Shown: piece after piece, positions 29,687-38,355 of the stretch
Layout: each line of letters opens with the position of its first letter
How positions within the stretch are numbered: position 1 is the stretch's first letter
NCBI GenBank assembly: GCA_963713085.1
Contig: CAVQKQ010000018.1
Coordinates: 205,893 to 269,892, forward strand
DNA from: PFJX01 sp963713085
GTDB lineage: Bacteria; Pseudomonadota; Gammaproteobacteria; Burkholderiales; Thiobacillaceae
Direction: 5' to 3'
DNA length: 64,000 nucleotides
The notes under the pieces: generated by a model
Database searches by the model: none
Seen by the model: only the letters and a program-made list of their open reading frames with translations
What the model was told of the DNA's origin: nothing
Translations under genes and position numbers: made by a program

Positions 29687-31018
29687 CTACCTCGATAGAA
29701 ACCGGATGCTGTCGCTATAACTGCCGTAGTCGCTGCTCTGGATGCCGTTGCGGCTGGTGCCCGGATAAATCTGGCGCCCAGCCTCCCGAACCACGGTCAC
29801 CTTGCCGCCACCGGCCGGGATGACCCCGGCGTGGACCGCCGCCCGGCACAGGCCTGAGTCGTCGGTGTAGGTGTCGGTACCCCACACCGCGCCCTGCTGG
29901 ATGGCCTCGGCATTGCAGGTGCAGGTGAAGGGGGTGGGCAGTTCCCGGTTGATGCTCAACCGGATCGGGCAGGGCTCCGGCCCGGCCGGCGGCGGGGCCG
30001 CGCCGGCGAAGCGGATGCTGTCGCTATAGGCGCCATAGTCGTTGCTCTGGATGCCGTTGCGGCGGCTACCGATATAAAGGGGTCTCCCCGGCACCCGCAA
30101 CACCGTCACCGCACCGCCGGCCGGGGGGATGACGCCGGCGTGGACCGCCGCCCGGCACAGACCGGAGTCGTCGGTGTAGCTGTCGGTGCCCCAGACTGCG
30201 CCTTCTTTGACGGTCTCGGGGGTGCATTGGCAGGTATAGGGGGTGGGCAGTTCCCGGTTGATGCTCAGGCGGATCGGGCAGGGATCCGCCCGGGTGCCGG
30301 TGGCCATGGCAGGTGCGGTCGGCATGCCAGGGGGCACGCTGGTTGACGGGGCAGTCATGGGCGTGGGGGTGACGGGTGTGGCCGGGGCGGGACTTGCGGC
30401 TCCGCCGGCGGCCTGTCCCGACGGGGACGGTGCCGCGACCGGAGCGGCCGATTCTTTGCCGCGTCCGCCCAGATAGCCGATCCCGGCCACCAGCAGGATC
30501 GCCAGACCGGCGCCCACCCAGCGCCAGGCGCGGGGGATGGCGATGCTGGGCGCCATTCCCAGGGCGTGGCGCAGGGTGGCCACCAGTTGGGAGACGTCGT
30601 AATCCCAGCGCTTGTCGGTGAGTTCCAGGGCATTGCGCCTGGCCAGGGCCTTCAGGTCGTCCGGCAGGGCTTCGGCGGCGGGCATGGTGGCGCCGTCCAC
30701 CAGCACCGGGATGACCCGCACGTCCGCGCGGCCCAGTGCGGTGGCGAGTTCCAGCCGGGTGTAGTCGTTGGGGTCGTCCAGGCGGCGGCCGCCGGCTTCG
30801 TCCTGGATCGAGATCCAGCGTGGACCGAGTACCGCCAGCAGCACGCCGCAGGATTCCAGGGCGGCGTTGATGGCGTTGACGAAATCCGCGCCTGCCTCGA
30901 TGGTGTCCACGTCGCGGAACAGGGTCGCCTCCGGCAGCCGTTCCTTGAGGCTGTCCGCCAGACGTCCGGCGGCGCTCTGGCTGTCCTGGCGGCGGTAGCT
31001 TATGAAGATACCCGGCAT
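29687..31018 (-). CDS. TIR-domain membrane protein with two LCCL-like domains
   Basis: The 443-aa protein has the same TIR head as its neighbour (1-150, Glu90 in DYTRLELATAL), a membrane helix (about 166-184), a proline/alanine/threonine-rich stalk to about 245 and two tandem LCCL-like domains (246-337 and 349-440). Each has VWGTDxYTDDSGLCRAAVHA, then GVIP, a G-x-V-T-V strand and NGIQSxDYGxYSDSIRF, with four cysteines that should form disulfides in the periplasm. The two copies are about 85% alike by eye, so they arose by recent duplication. The ATG at 31018 follows GAGGAG; an in-frame upstream ATG would add 11 residues. Confidence 0.88.
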   Translation of the reverse strand: MPGIFISYRRQDSQSAAGRLADSLKERLPEATLFRDVDTIEAGADFVNAINAALESCGVLLAVLGPRWISIQDEAGGRRLDDPNDYTRLELATALGRADVRVIPVLVDGATMPAAEALPDDLKALARRNALELTDKRWDYDVSQLVATLRHALGMAPSIAIPRAWRWVGAGLAILLVAGIGYLGGRGKESAAPVAAPSPSGQAAGGAASPAPATPVTPTPMTAPSTSVPPGMPTAPAMATGTRADPCPIRLSINRELPTPYTCQCTPETVKEGAVWGTDSYTDDSGLCRAAVHAGVIPPAGGAVTVLRVPGRPLYIGSRRNGIQSNDYGAYSDSIRFAGAAPPPAGPEPCPIRLSINRELPTPFTCTCNAEAIQQGAVWGTDTYTDDSGLCRAAVHAGVIPAGGGKVTVVREAGRQIYPGTSRNGIQSSDYGSYSDSIRFLSR

Positions 31019-31113
31019 GGTTGCTCCTCTACGCTCGTTTTCGTTGTGCATCCCCGTCGTCGCGCCGGGGATGGTCTGGTGTCAGCATAGCCAATCGGGC
31101 GCGGCGGTCGCCA

Positions 31114-32046
31114 TCACTTGGTTGTACGTTTAGCTATGAACTCGATCGGCGGATGGATGGAATAGCCCCCGCCGATCTCCAGGGTGAAGTAGATGCCGTC
31201 CGGCGCGACCCGGCCGGTGTAGCGCTGGGTGACCTCTTTCCAGGGGGTATCGCTGCCCAGCATCTCGTGACTGCGGGTGATGAAGCCCAACCACTCGCCA
31301 TCCTGCCTGGCCTGCTCGATGGGCCTCCGGCCGGTTTGATAAGTGGCGGTGCCGTGCAGGGCGTTGCCCAGATATTTGAACTCGAAGACCTCGTCATACT
31401 GGTCGCCCCAATCGTATTTCACATGGGCCGTCCAGCGCCCGCTGATGTCCGGCGCGGGTTTCAGCGGGTGTTCGTGGGCGGTCGAGTCAGGCAGGAAACG
31501 CAGGGCCGCGAACACACCGAGCAGTGCCACGACGGCCGCGCCGGCCAGGATCATCCGGAGCGGGCGGGGCGAGCGCCTGCCCGAAGCCGGGACCAGTTCG
31601 CGCAGGCTGGCCGCCAGCCGCTCCACGTCCCCGCGCCAGTCGATATCAGATAGGGTCACGGCCTGGTGCCGGGCCAGGCCGGCGAGGGCGGGCGGCAGGT
31701 CGGCGGCGGCGGGCATGGCCGCGCCCCCCACCAGCAGCGGAATCACCGGCTTGCCCGAGGCCAGGCCCGCCTCCACCTCCAGGCTGACGAAATCATCCCG
31801 CGTGCCCAGTCGGCGCATGCCATTCGAGCTGGCGGCATCCAGCCAATGGGGGCCAATCATTACCAGGACCGCTGACACAGCGCGCAGCTGGGATTCGATC
31901 GCCACCACGAAGTCCTGCCCCGGCCGGATGTCGTCCACGTCCCGAAACACGCTGCCCGCGCCGAACTCGGCCTCAAGGGCGTCGGTCAGCCTGCCGGCGA
32001 AGCCGGCGCTGTCATCGCGGCGGTAGGAGAGGAACAGACTGGCCAT
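31114..32046 (-). CDS. TIR-domain membrane protein with unknown C-terminal domain
   Basis: The 310-aa protein has a TIR domain (1-150) more diverged than the others: LFLSYRRDDSAGFAGRLTDAL, FRDVDDIRPGQDF, MIGPHW and Glu90 in DDFVSLEVEAG. One membrane helix (about 164-184) is followed by a tail of 120 residues beginning DISGRWTAHVKYDWGDQYDE, which looks like a small beta-barrel or lipocalin-like fold, also seen with LTGLW in the fifth TIR protein. The tail should be extracytoplasmic. It lies between the LCCL protein and the patatin gene with gaps of 95 and 42 bases. Confidence 0.85.
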   Translation of the reverse strand: MASLFLSYRRDDSAGFAGRLTDALEAEFGAGSVFRDVDDIRPGQDFVVAIESQLRAVSAVLVMIGPHWLDAASSNGMRRLGTRDDFVSLEVEAGLASGKPVIPLLVGGAAMPAAADLPPALAGLARHQAVTLSDIDWRGDVERLAASLRELVPASGRRSPRPLRMILAGAAVVALLGVFAALRFLPDSTAHEHPLKPAPDISGRWTAHVKYDWGDQYDEVFEFKYLGNALHGTATYQTGRRPIEQARQDGEWLGFITRSHEMLGSDTPWKEVTQRYTGRVAPDGIYFTLEIGGGYSIHPPIEFIAKRTTK

Positions 32047-32088
32047 GGGGGAATCACTCCGTGAAGGGGTTATTGACGAACGTCCCGC

Positions 32089-33234
32089 TCACGGGAAGGC
32101 GGCGAAGTGTTCGGCCCGCACCTTCAATTCGGCCAGGGCCCGGCCCACCGTCTGGATCTCGTCGATGTAGGCGGTGGAGTCCATGAGCTGGACATGGGCC
32201 GGGTCTACGGTCTCCAGGCCCAGGGCGTCCAGCCCGGCCCGGCTGACGTCGGCGTCGTAGCGCATGTAGGTGAACAGTTTGGGACGCGCCGGGCCGTTGG
32301 TGCCGATCAGGTCCCCCAACTCCCGGTCCAGCGGGTCGCCCACCAGGCAGTGGCCGAACATGCGGCAGAGCAGGTCCTGCTGGTTCTGGGCGGCTAACAT
32401 GAGGGCCGAGGGGACGGTGCCGGCCTGGTAGAGCAGGTGCATCTGGCGCGGGGCCAGGTCGGGGTCGGCCTTGGCGGCGTTGCCGGTGCCGATGGACACC
32501 ACCAGCATCCGGTCCTCCCCGGCGCGCCAGTTCACCGCATAGGGCTCAAGGGTGGCCATGGTGAAGGCCAGGAAGGCCGGGTTGTTGTAGGTGGTGACGC
32601 CGCCGTCCACGAACACGAAGTTCTGATCGCCCACCCGCACCACCTCCGGCGGGAAATAGGTGGGCGCGGCGGTGCTGGCGCGCACCAACTGCCACAGGGG
32701 CAGGTCCAGGTTGCAGTTGTCGCGCGCGGATCCGTCGGGACGGGCGCGCCGGTTGTAGAGGGCCCGGGGGTTGTTGGACAGGGGCCAGGGGGAATCGGTG
32801 GTGGCGTTGCGCATGACCACGGTGAGCAGGCTGCGCAGCCGGTCCGAGCCCAGGGTGGTGGCCTCGCCGATTTCCTGCTTCAACTTCAGGGAAAGCTTGT
32901 CGTCGTCGTACTTGTAGCGCAGCCGCTCCAGCAGGCCGGCCTTGTCGAACATGTCCCGGCCGCTGTCGATGTAGAACTTGCGGATCCGCTCCACCGACAT
33001 CCCCATGGCCAGGCAGGTGGCCAGGATGGCGCCGGTGCTGGTGCCTGCGAAGTAGTCGAAATAGTCCGCCAGGACGAAATCCTTGCGCTGTTCCAGCGGC
33101 AGGCGGTCCCGCAGCAGGGCCTCGATGCGGGCCAGCACCTCCACGCTGATGAGGCCCAGGATGCCGCCCCCGTCGCAGGCCAGGATCTTCTTCGGGGTCG
33201 GGGCGTCGATGCGCTTAAGCAGGGCGTCGTTCAT
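32089..33234 (-). CDS. Patatin-like phospholipase
   Basis: The 381-aa enzyme has the patatin catalytic set: glycine-rich oxyanion loop DGGGILG (21-27), nucleophile elbow GTSTG with Ser66, and the catalytic Asp in VFVDGGVTTYNNP (210-212). It has no signal peptide and probably acts on membrane lipids from the cytoplasm. The length and the KKILACDGGGILGLISVEVL start match the CapV-like patatins used as effectors in CBASS, but no cyclic-nucleotide synthase is nearby. The ATG at 33234 follows AAGGAGAT; an in-frame start 34 codons upstream has a poor extension. It lies 26 bases from the polytopic membrane gene and 42 from the next TIR gene. Confidence 0.92.
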   Translation of the reverse strand: MNDALLKRIDAPTPKKILACDGGGILGLISVEVLARIEALLRDRLPLEQRKDFVLADYFDYFAGTSTGAILATCLAMGMSVERIRKFYIDSGRDMFDKAGLLERLRYKYDDDKLSLKLKQEIGEATTLGSDRLRSLLTVVMRNATTDSPWPLSNNPRALYNRRARPDGSARDNCNLDLPLWQLVRASTAAPTYFPPEVVRVGDQNFVFVDGGVTTYNNPAFLAFTMATLEPYAVNWRAGEDRMLVVSIGTGNAAKADPDLAPRQMHLLYQAGTVPSALMLAAQNQQDLLCRMFGHCLVGDPLDRELGDLIGTNGPARPKLFTYMRYDADVSRAGLDALGLETVDPAHVQLMDSTAYIDEIQTVGRALAELKVRAEHFAAFP

Positions 33235-33260
33235 GCTGTATCTCCTTAATTTTGAAATCG

Positions 33261-34820
33261 TCATGCCTGGGCGCCGAACAGCGCACGCAGCACCTTGGCG
33301 GCCATGGCCTGGTTCATGCGCCGGACCGCCAGCCACCGGAAGCGCCCGGCCGGCGCGCCAGCGATATCCTCATCCGCCGCCTCCCGGGCCGTATCCGCGT
33401 CGTGGAGCAGAACCACCCGGCGCAGATGGGGCGCCCGGACCAGAACGCCAAGCTCGTAACGGCATCCCCGATTCTCCGGGCGGAAGCCGCGCAGATCCAT
33501 CAGCACCACGTCGGACTGCTGCACCAGGGCGCCCAGTGCGGCGCGCCAGGTGGTGTCGAAGCAGTAGCATTCATTCACCCGATAGCGGCCGTCGGGATCG
33601 GGGGCCAGGTCCAGTTCGCCGAGGCGCTGATCCACCTCGTCCTCGCTGGCGATGAAGCGGCCGGCCAGCCCGCCATTGAGATAGGTGAACAGGTCGTCCG
33701 GATCCAGGGTGCGGCTCATCAGGTCGGTGCCGGCGATCAGCACGGTGTTGCCGGTCAGGCGCCAGCGCTCGACGACCCGGTCGAACAGCTGCTCCACCTG
33801 GGCGTCGCGCTGGAACACCCGCAGCACCAGCAGGGTAGGCGGCCCGGCGGGCGTTTTCAGCCAGAGGCCGATCATGCCGAGGCCGGCGGGGATCCAGAGC
33901 CAGGCGCCCAGTTCCACGAAGGCGACGATCCCCACGTCGCCGATGGCCGGGAGGGCGCTGGCGAACAGGATCACGAACCAGTAGACCGCGAACAGGTAGG
34001 CCAGATCGGAAAAGCGCTTGTTCCGGTAGCCGCGCGCCAGGCCCTTGCCCAACAGCCAGACCGGCCAGGCCAGGACCGCCCAGGGAAGCAGGGTGAACAG
34101 GGCGAAGGTGCCGTAGGCGCCCACGGTCCCCACCACGGCCGTCACCCAGGCCGGCGGTTGCGCCGCGTTCCTGGACAACACCTCCAGTCCCATGATCGAG
34201 GCGGCCGAGAGCAGTATGAACGGGGGAAGCAGGTAGGGTGCCGCCGCGCGGATGCGGCCACTGGCGCCCACCAGCAAAGCCACGGTCATGGGAATGGCCA
34301 CTTGGCTGCCGAGCCAGGCGCCGACCCAGGACCAGGACTGGTTCGCGTTGGAGCGCCACATGACCAGCAGGGCCATGGCCGCCATGTACAGGGCCACCGC
34401 CCCCAGGGTGCGCAGCCAGGACCAGCGCAGCACCATGCCCCAGCCCAGGGCCATGGGCCAGCCGTACACCGCTGCCAGCACCAGTACCCGGTTTAGGGAC
34501 AGGGGGTGGACCTTGTAGACGAACAGCAGGGCCAGCCAGGACTGGCTCAGGCCGATCAGCAGGGACAGGAGCGCCAGGCCCAGCATCAGCCGCAGGGTGG
34601 CGCGCCGGTTGGCCGGGAAATCCACGCCGCCGCCCCAGCGGGCCACGGGATGAATCTGGAGTTCGAGGCTCCGCTCGACCGGCTGCTCCGACCGGATCGC
34701 CGACCCGCCCCGCATCAGGGCCACCATGCGGCGGCGGTACAGCCCCGCCACGATCCAGGCGGCGCCCGCCGCCAGCAGCACGCCGAGCATCAGGCCGAAG
34801 AAGATGGAGCTACTCTGCAC
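33261..34820 (-). CDS. Polytopic membrane protein with TIR-like C-terminal domain
   Basis: The 519-aa protein has one N-terminal helix (8-30) and about eight further hydrophobic segments between 70 and 330, then a soluble domain of 190 residues. That tail has the alternating strand/helix look of a TIR or SEFIR-type Rossmann fold: LLVLRVFQRDAQVEQLF, NTVLIAGTDL, SDVVLMDLRGFRPENRGCRYELGVL and VVLLHDADTA, with a glutamate in CRYELG at the place where TIR NADases have theirs. This is a fold guess. It starts with GTG, 13 bases after the stop of a short ORF, and precedes the patatin gene by 26 bases. Confidence 0.75.
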   Translation of the reverse strand: MQSSSIFFGLMLGVLLAAGAAWIVAGLYRRRMVALMRGGSAIRSEQPVERSLELQIHPVARWGGGVDFPANRRATLRLMLGLALLSLLIGLSQSWLALLFVYKVHPLSLNRVLVLAAVYGWPMALGWGMVLRWSWLRTLGAVALYMAAMALLVMWRSNANQSWSWVGAWLGSQVAIPMTVALLVGASGRIRAAAPYLLPPFILLSAASIMGLEVLSRNAAQPPAWVTAVVGTVGAYGTFALFTLLPWAVLAWPVWLLGKGLARGYRNKRFSDLAYLFAVYWFVILFASALPAIGDVGIVAFVELGAWLWIPAGLGMIGLWLKTPAGPPTLLVLRVFQRDAQVEQLFDRVVERWRLTGNTVLIAGTDLMSRTLDPDDLFTYLNGGLAGRFIASEDEVDQRLGELDLAPDPDGRYRVNECYCFDTTWRAALGALVQQSDVVLMDLRGFRPENRGCRYELGVLVRAPHLRRVVLLHDADTAREAADEDIAGAPAGRFRWLAVRRMNQAMAAKVLRALFGAQA

Positions 34821-34833
34821 CGAAACGTCCTCG

Positions 34834-34899
34834 TCAGGCGGTCCGTGTCTGCCAGGTCTTGCCGGCGGCGGTGCTGCGGCGGATGTCGGTTCCGATCAT
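34834..34899 (-). CDS. Short leader-type ORF, 21 codons, upstream of the membrane gene
   Basis: An ATG with a strong GGAGGAGAG site four bases upstream opens a 21-aa frame (MIGTDIRRSTAAGKTWQTRT, then Ala) that ends 13 bases before the GTG start of the polytopic membrane protein. Its last bases, GGACCGCCTGA, are the same as those of the short ORF upstream of the TIR-WD40 gene. It may act by translational coupling, or encode a real micropeptide. Confidence 0.5.
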   Translation of the reverse strand: MIGTDIRRSTAAGKTWQTRTA

Positions 34900-35036
34900 G
34901 GCACTCTCCTCCTCTGTTTCTCTATGGTACCGGCCCGTGTCGTCGCCGATGCCTTGGCGGTTGCCTGTCGCCGGATGGTATCCCGTTTGTAGCATTCCGA
35001 AAGCGTCGCGGACAAGGCCGGGCGAATTGTCCGGGT

Positions 35037-38000
35037 TCAAGGCCAACCGGTTTTCTCCGCGGTTTGTGCCAGCGTGGCCGGCGGCGGACCGCAAGTGGGT
35101 TGGTAGGGCACATCCCCGCCGACCAGTTCCGCCCACTCCCGTGGCTGCATCTCGCGATTGGCCATCTCGCAGGCCCGATCGACCCAGGACGCCGGGTCCA
35201 CATCCCAGACGATGACATCCCCCGCGCCGGTGACCAGGGTCTTGCCGTCGGGACTGAAGGTGAGGCTGGTGACGGGGCCGCCATGGCCGCGCAAGGGTTC
35301 GCTCAGAGCCTTGCGGCGGACCACATCCCAGAGCACCACATAATTGGTCACGTCCTTGCCCGTGCCCACGCCCTCGCCCACGGCCAGGAGACCGCCCTTT
35401 GGATCGAAACCGAGGGCGCCGACCCGGCCCCGGATCTCCGGCAGGGTGCTCAGGCGTTGGCCCGTGCGGGTATCCCAGAGCGCGAGGCTGGCGTTGCCTT
35501 GCGTATTTTCCCGCAGGCTGAGCAGGCTGGAGCCGTCCGGGCTGAACAGGAGCCGCGTCACGGCCCCCGCCAGCCAGTCTCCCGCCGGTTCCAGGCGGCG
35601 CTTGCGGCGGCCGTCCCACAGGAAGATCTGTCCCGACGCGTCGCTCCAGGCCAGGCTTTTACCGGGTCCGTAGGCGAAGCTGAAGGCGTCCCCCGCCTTC
35701 CCGCCAGGCACCGGACTATCCGCAGGCTGGGCAGTCCGCAACTCCCAAAATTCCACCGGCCGGCCGCGCCGGGTCAGGGCCGCGTAGCGGCTGTCGCGGC
35801 TGAAGCCGATGACCACGGCACCGGCATCGGCCGGGACGATCCCGCCCAGGCCGGTCTGGGGCGCCTTGCCCAGGGGCTGGCAGCGGGCATTCAGGCACAC
35901 CAGGGCGCCGCCGTCCCAACTGCCCAGCACCATCCGCCGGCCGTCCGGAGTGAACGCCAGGGTGGCCGGTCCGCCCCGGTGCCATTGGGCGGGTTGGCGC
36001 AAGGCGGTGTAGTTTTTCGTCTCCCGCAGGGACAGGGTGCCGTCCCAATAAAGCGACAGCAATTTTCTGCCGTCGGGGCTGAATGACAGGCCGGTGACGC
36101 TGCTCCCGATGTGGTCGGCAAAACGCCTGCCCAGCGGCATGGCGCCTTCAGCCACGTCCCACAGGATGACCTGGCCGTCATCCTTGCCCGCAGAGGCCAG
36201 GACCTTGCCATCCGGGCTGAAGGCCACGGCGCCGACCTGGCCGGTGTGCCCCGGCAGGCGTGTGTCCAACGGCCCGTTCAAGCTCCACAGGGCCAAATCT
36301 CCGGGTCCGGCAAGGGCCACACGCCTGCCCTCGGGCGCAAGGGCGATGGCCGTGGCCTCGTTTCCGGATGCTTGATTGCGAGGGACCTGCAGCCAGGTGG
36401 TGTTTTCCCTTACATCCCAGAGCAGGGGTTGCGCCCCGCCCAGTGCCAGGATATGGCAGTCGGCATCCAGATTGGCGCTGGCAAGGGGTTTGCCTTCCCC
36501 CAGCCGCTGATCCGTCACCAGGCACCGATCCGGCAGATGCCAGATGGTCAGACGACGATCCTGGCCGACTGTCGCCAGACGCTCCCCAGGGCAGAAGGCC
36601 AGGCGCAGCGGCTGGCCTCCGGGGGCATGCAGGGGTTCGCCCAGTGGCCGCAGGTCGGTGGCCGACCAGAGGCGGACCTCGCCATCATTGCTTGCGCTGG
36701 CCAGCCGCCCGCCCTCCTGGTCGAAGGCCAGGGCTGTTATTTCGTCCTTGTGCAGCCGAGGCGATTCCGCACGGAAGCGTCGGCCGGCCATATCCCACAG
36801 GAGCAGCCGGCGCGAGGCCCCCAGCGCCAGGGTGCGGCCATCCGGGCCGAAGGCGTAGGTGCGGATGGAAAGCGCCGGAAAGGACTGTGTCGGCCTGTCG
36901 TACAGCGGCTGCGGCCCGGCCAGATCTCCCAGGACCAGTCCGCCCCACCAGTCGTGCACCGCCAGCAGCTTGCCGTCCGGACTGAAACCGAGACCGTTCA
37001 CACCGCGCATCGGCGTCCTGAGGATTCGCATGGCATGGGACGAGTTCTGCAATGCCCTGAGCAGCGCGGAACGGGCTTCCACGGTGGGCGAGGTGCTCAC
37101 CGCCTGGGCCGCCAGCAGCAAGGCCTGAGGCAGGTCGCTGTCAGCGCGGCCCGGGGCGGGTAGCGCATTGACGGCTGCGGCTGCCAGTTGCCGGGACAGG
37201 GCGATGCGCGCCCGCTGTTCAGCCAGGCCCCGCTGCCGGACCGCCTCGGCCCGCTCCCGCTCCGCCCGGGCCTTTTCCCGCTCGGCCTCCCGCTGGCGCC
37301 GCAGGGCGATGCCGCGCTGGGTGTCCGCCGCGTCGCGTTGCCGGGTGGCCTCAGTGGCATTGCGCTCGGCCAGCTTTTCGTTGCTGACGGCCAGTTGCCG
37401 TGCCATCTCGGCCGCCCCCTTCTGGTTGAACGCGTAAACCGACAGGCCGGCGAGCACCAGGACCAGCGCCATGAGGCCGGCGCTGAGCAGGAACCAGCGC
37501 CTGCGCCGGCGTTCCAGGTCCCGCTGGCGCAACTCGTCCAGGTCCACGCCCAGCAGGCGTGCCACCAGCTTTACCAGGGCGTTGTGGCGCCCGTCCTTGC
37601 CTTCCCGCGCGTCGGGGGCTCCGGGTTCCGCCCGTTGCCCGGTTGCCTGGCCGTCGGCATCGAAGCGGGTGCGCAGCGCCGCGGGAAAACATTCCTGCAG
37701 GCCGGAGCCGGGCCGGTCCGAGGTGTTGGGCTCGCCGTCGACGATGAAGGCCAGCACCTGGTCCTCCCGGCCCAGGGCCTTGAACGCCCGGATCTCCTCG
37801 TCGACCCAGCGGGAGGCCGCCGCCCGGGGAGAGCAGAGGACGATCAGGTAGCGTGCTTGGACAAGGGCCTCCTGGATGCGCGTCGGCAGGTCCGGCACCC
37901 CTTCCAGTTCCTCCCGGTCCCGGAACACGGGGAACAGGCGCGCCGGAACGGGCTCGCCCTGCTTGTTCGGCTTGCCGACCAGCTTCCGGTGGCCGGAATA

Positions 38001-38099
38001 GGTCTCGATGGCATGGTGCAGCCAGGCCGCCCAGCGCGCGTCCTGGTGGCTGTAGGAGAGGAAGGCCCAGTATTTGAATCCGGGCGGTTGTTCGGCCAT
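35037..38099 (-). CDS. TIR-TM-coiled coil-WD40 protein
   Basis: The 1020-aa protein has an N-terminal TIR domain (about 8-180; AFLSYSHQDARWAAWLHHAI, FRDREELEGVPDL, IVLCSPRAAASRWVDEEI with Glu101/Glu102), a membrane helix at about 203-224, an Arg/Glu-rich coiled coil (to about 310) and roughly 13-14 WD40 blades (345-985), for example AFSPDGKVLASAG and SLTFSPDGKTLVTGAGD. That is enough for two seven-bladed propellers. Similar TIR- or NACHT-WD40 fusions are thought to be sensors in immunity-like systems. It has no own Shine-Dalgarno site; its ATG lies three bases after the stop of a 19-codon ORF, so it is likely translated by coupling. It is the first large gene of the run. Confidence 0.9.
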   Translation of the reverse strand: MAEQPPGFKYWAFLSYSHQDARWAAWLHHAIETYSGHRKLVGKPNKQGEPVPARLFPVFRDREELEGVPDLPTRIQEALVQARYLIVLCSPRAAASRWVDEEIRAFKALGREDQVLAFIVDGEPNTSDRPGSGLQECFPAALRTRFDADGQATGQRAEPGAPDAREGKDGRHNALVKLVARLLGVDLDELRQRDLERRRRRWFLLSAGLMALVLVLAGLSVYAFNQKGAAEMARQLAVSNEKLAERNATEATRQRDAADTQRGIALRRQREAEREKARAERERAEAVRQRGLAEQRARIALSRQLAAAAVNALPAPGRADSDLPQALLLAAQAVSTSPTVEARSALLRALQNSSHAMRILRTPMRGVNGLGFSPDGKLLAVHDWWGGLVLGDLAGPQPLYDRPTQSFPALSIRTYAFGPDGRTLALGASRRLLLWDMAGRRFRAESPRLHKDEITALAFDQEGGRLASASNDGEVRLWSATDLRPLGEPLHAPGGQPLRLAFCPGERLATVGQDRRLTIWHLPDRCLVTDQRLGEGKPLASANLDADCHILALGGAQPLLWDVRENTTWLQVPRNQASGNEATAIALAPEGRRVALAGPGDLALWSLNGPLDTRLPGHTGQVGAVAFSPDGKVLASAGKDDGQVILWDVAEGAMPLGRRFADHIGSSVTGLSFSPDGRKLLSLYWDGTLSLRETKNYTALRQPAQWHRGGPATLAFTPDGRRMVLGSWDGGALVCLNARCQPLGKAPQTGLGGIVPADAGAVVIGFSRDSRYAALTRRGRPVEFWELRTAQPADSPVPGGKAGDAFSFAYGPGKSLAWSDASGQIFLWDGRRKRRLEPAGDWLAGAVTRLLFSPDGSSLLSLRENTQGNASLALWDTRTGQRLSTLPEIRGRVGALGFDPKGGLLAVGEGVGTGKDVTNYVVLWDVVRRKALSEPLRGHGGPVTSLTFSPDGKTLVTGAGDVIVWDVDPASWVDRACEMANREMQPREWAELVGGDVPYQPTCGPPPATLAQTAEKTGWP

Positions 38100-38102
38100 G
38101 GC

Positions 38103-38162
38103 TCAGGCGGTCCCGTGGCCCTTGCGATACCGCATCCGTTCCGGTTCAGGCATGGAAGCCAT
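38103..38162 (-). CDS. Short leader-type ORF, 19 codons, coupled to TIR-WD40
   Basis: A perfect AAGGAG six bases upstream of an ATG opens a 19-aa frame (MASMPEPERMRYRKGHGTA). Its stop codon is separated from the TIR-WD40 ATG by only three bases, and the TIR gene has no other ribosome binding site. This arrangement strongly suggests that translation of the short ORF drives translation of the TIR protein. Confidence 0.55.
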   Translation of the reverse strand: MASMPEPERMRYRKGHGTA

Positions 38163-38355
38163 GTGAATCTCCTTCCGCGGTCGGCGTCGGCCTGGCAGCC
38201 AGGTAACGCCGTGTATCGACAACGCTGTTTCCAACATACTAGACAAGACGGCCGGTTTGCGGAAAACCTCCTTGCGCTCTGGCACTGGTCCTGTCGCGTG
38301 CGTCGGGGCATGATAGGCATCGTCCAGGCCCAGCCTGTGCCAGAAAAGGCGTTGT

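Noticed and set aside
25160..38162. Classical Thoeris or CBASS system
   Set aside because: No ThsA-like SIR2/SLOG effector and no CD-NTase are present; the TIR genes are membrane-anchored with sensor tails.
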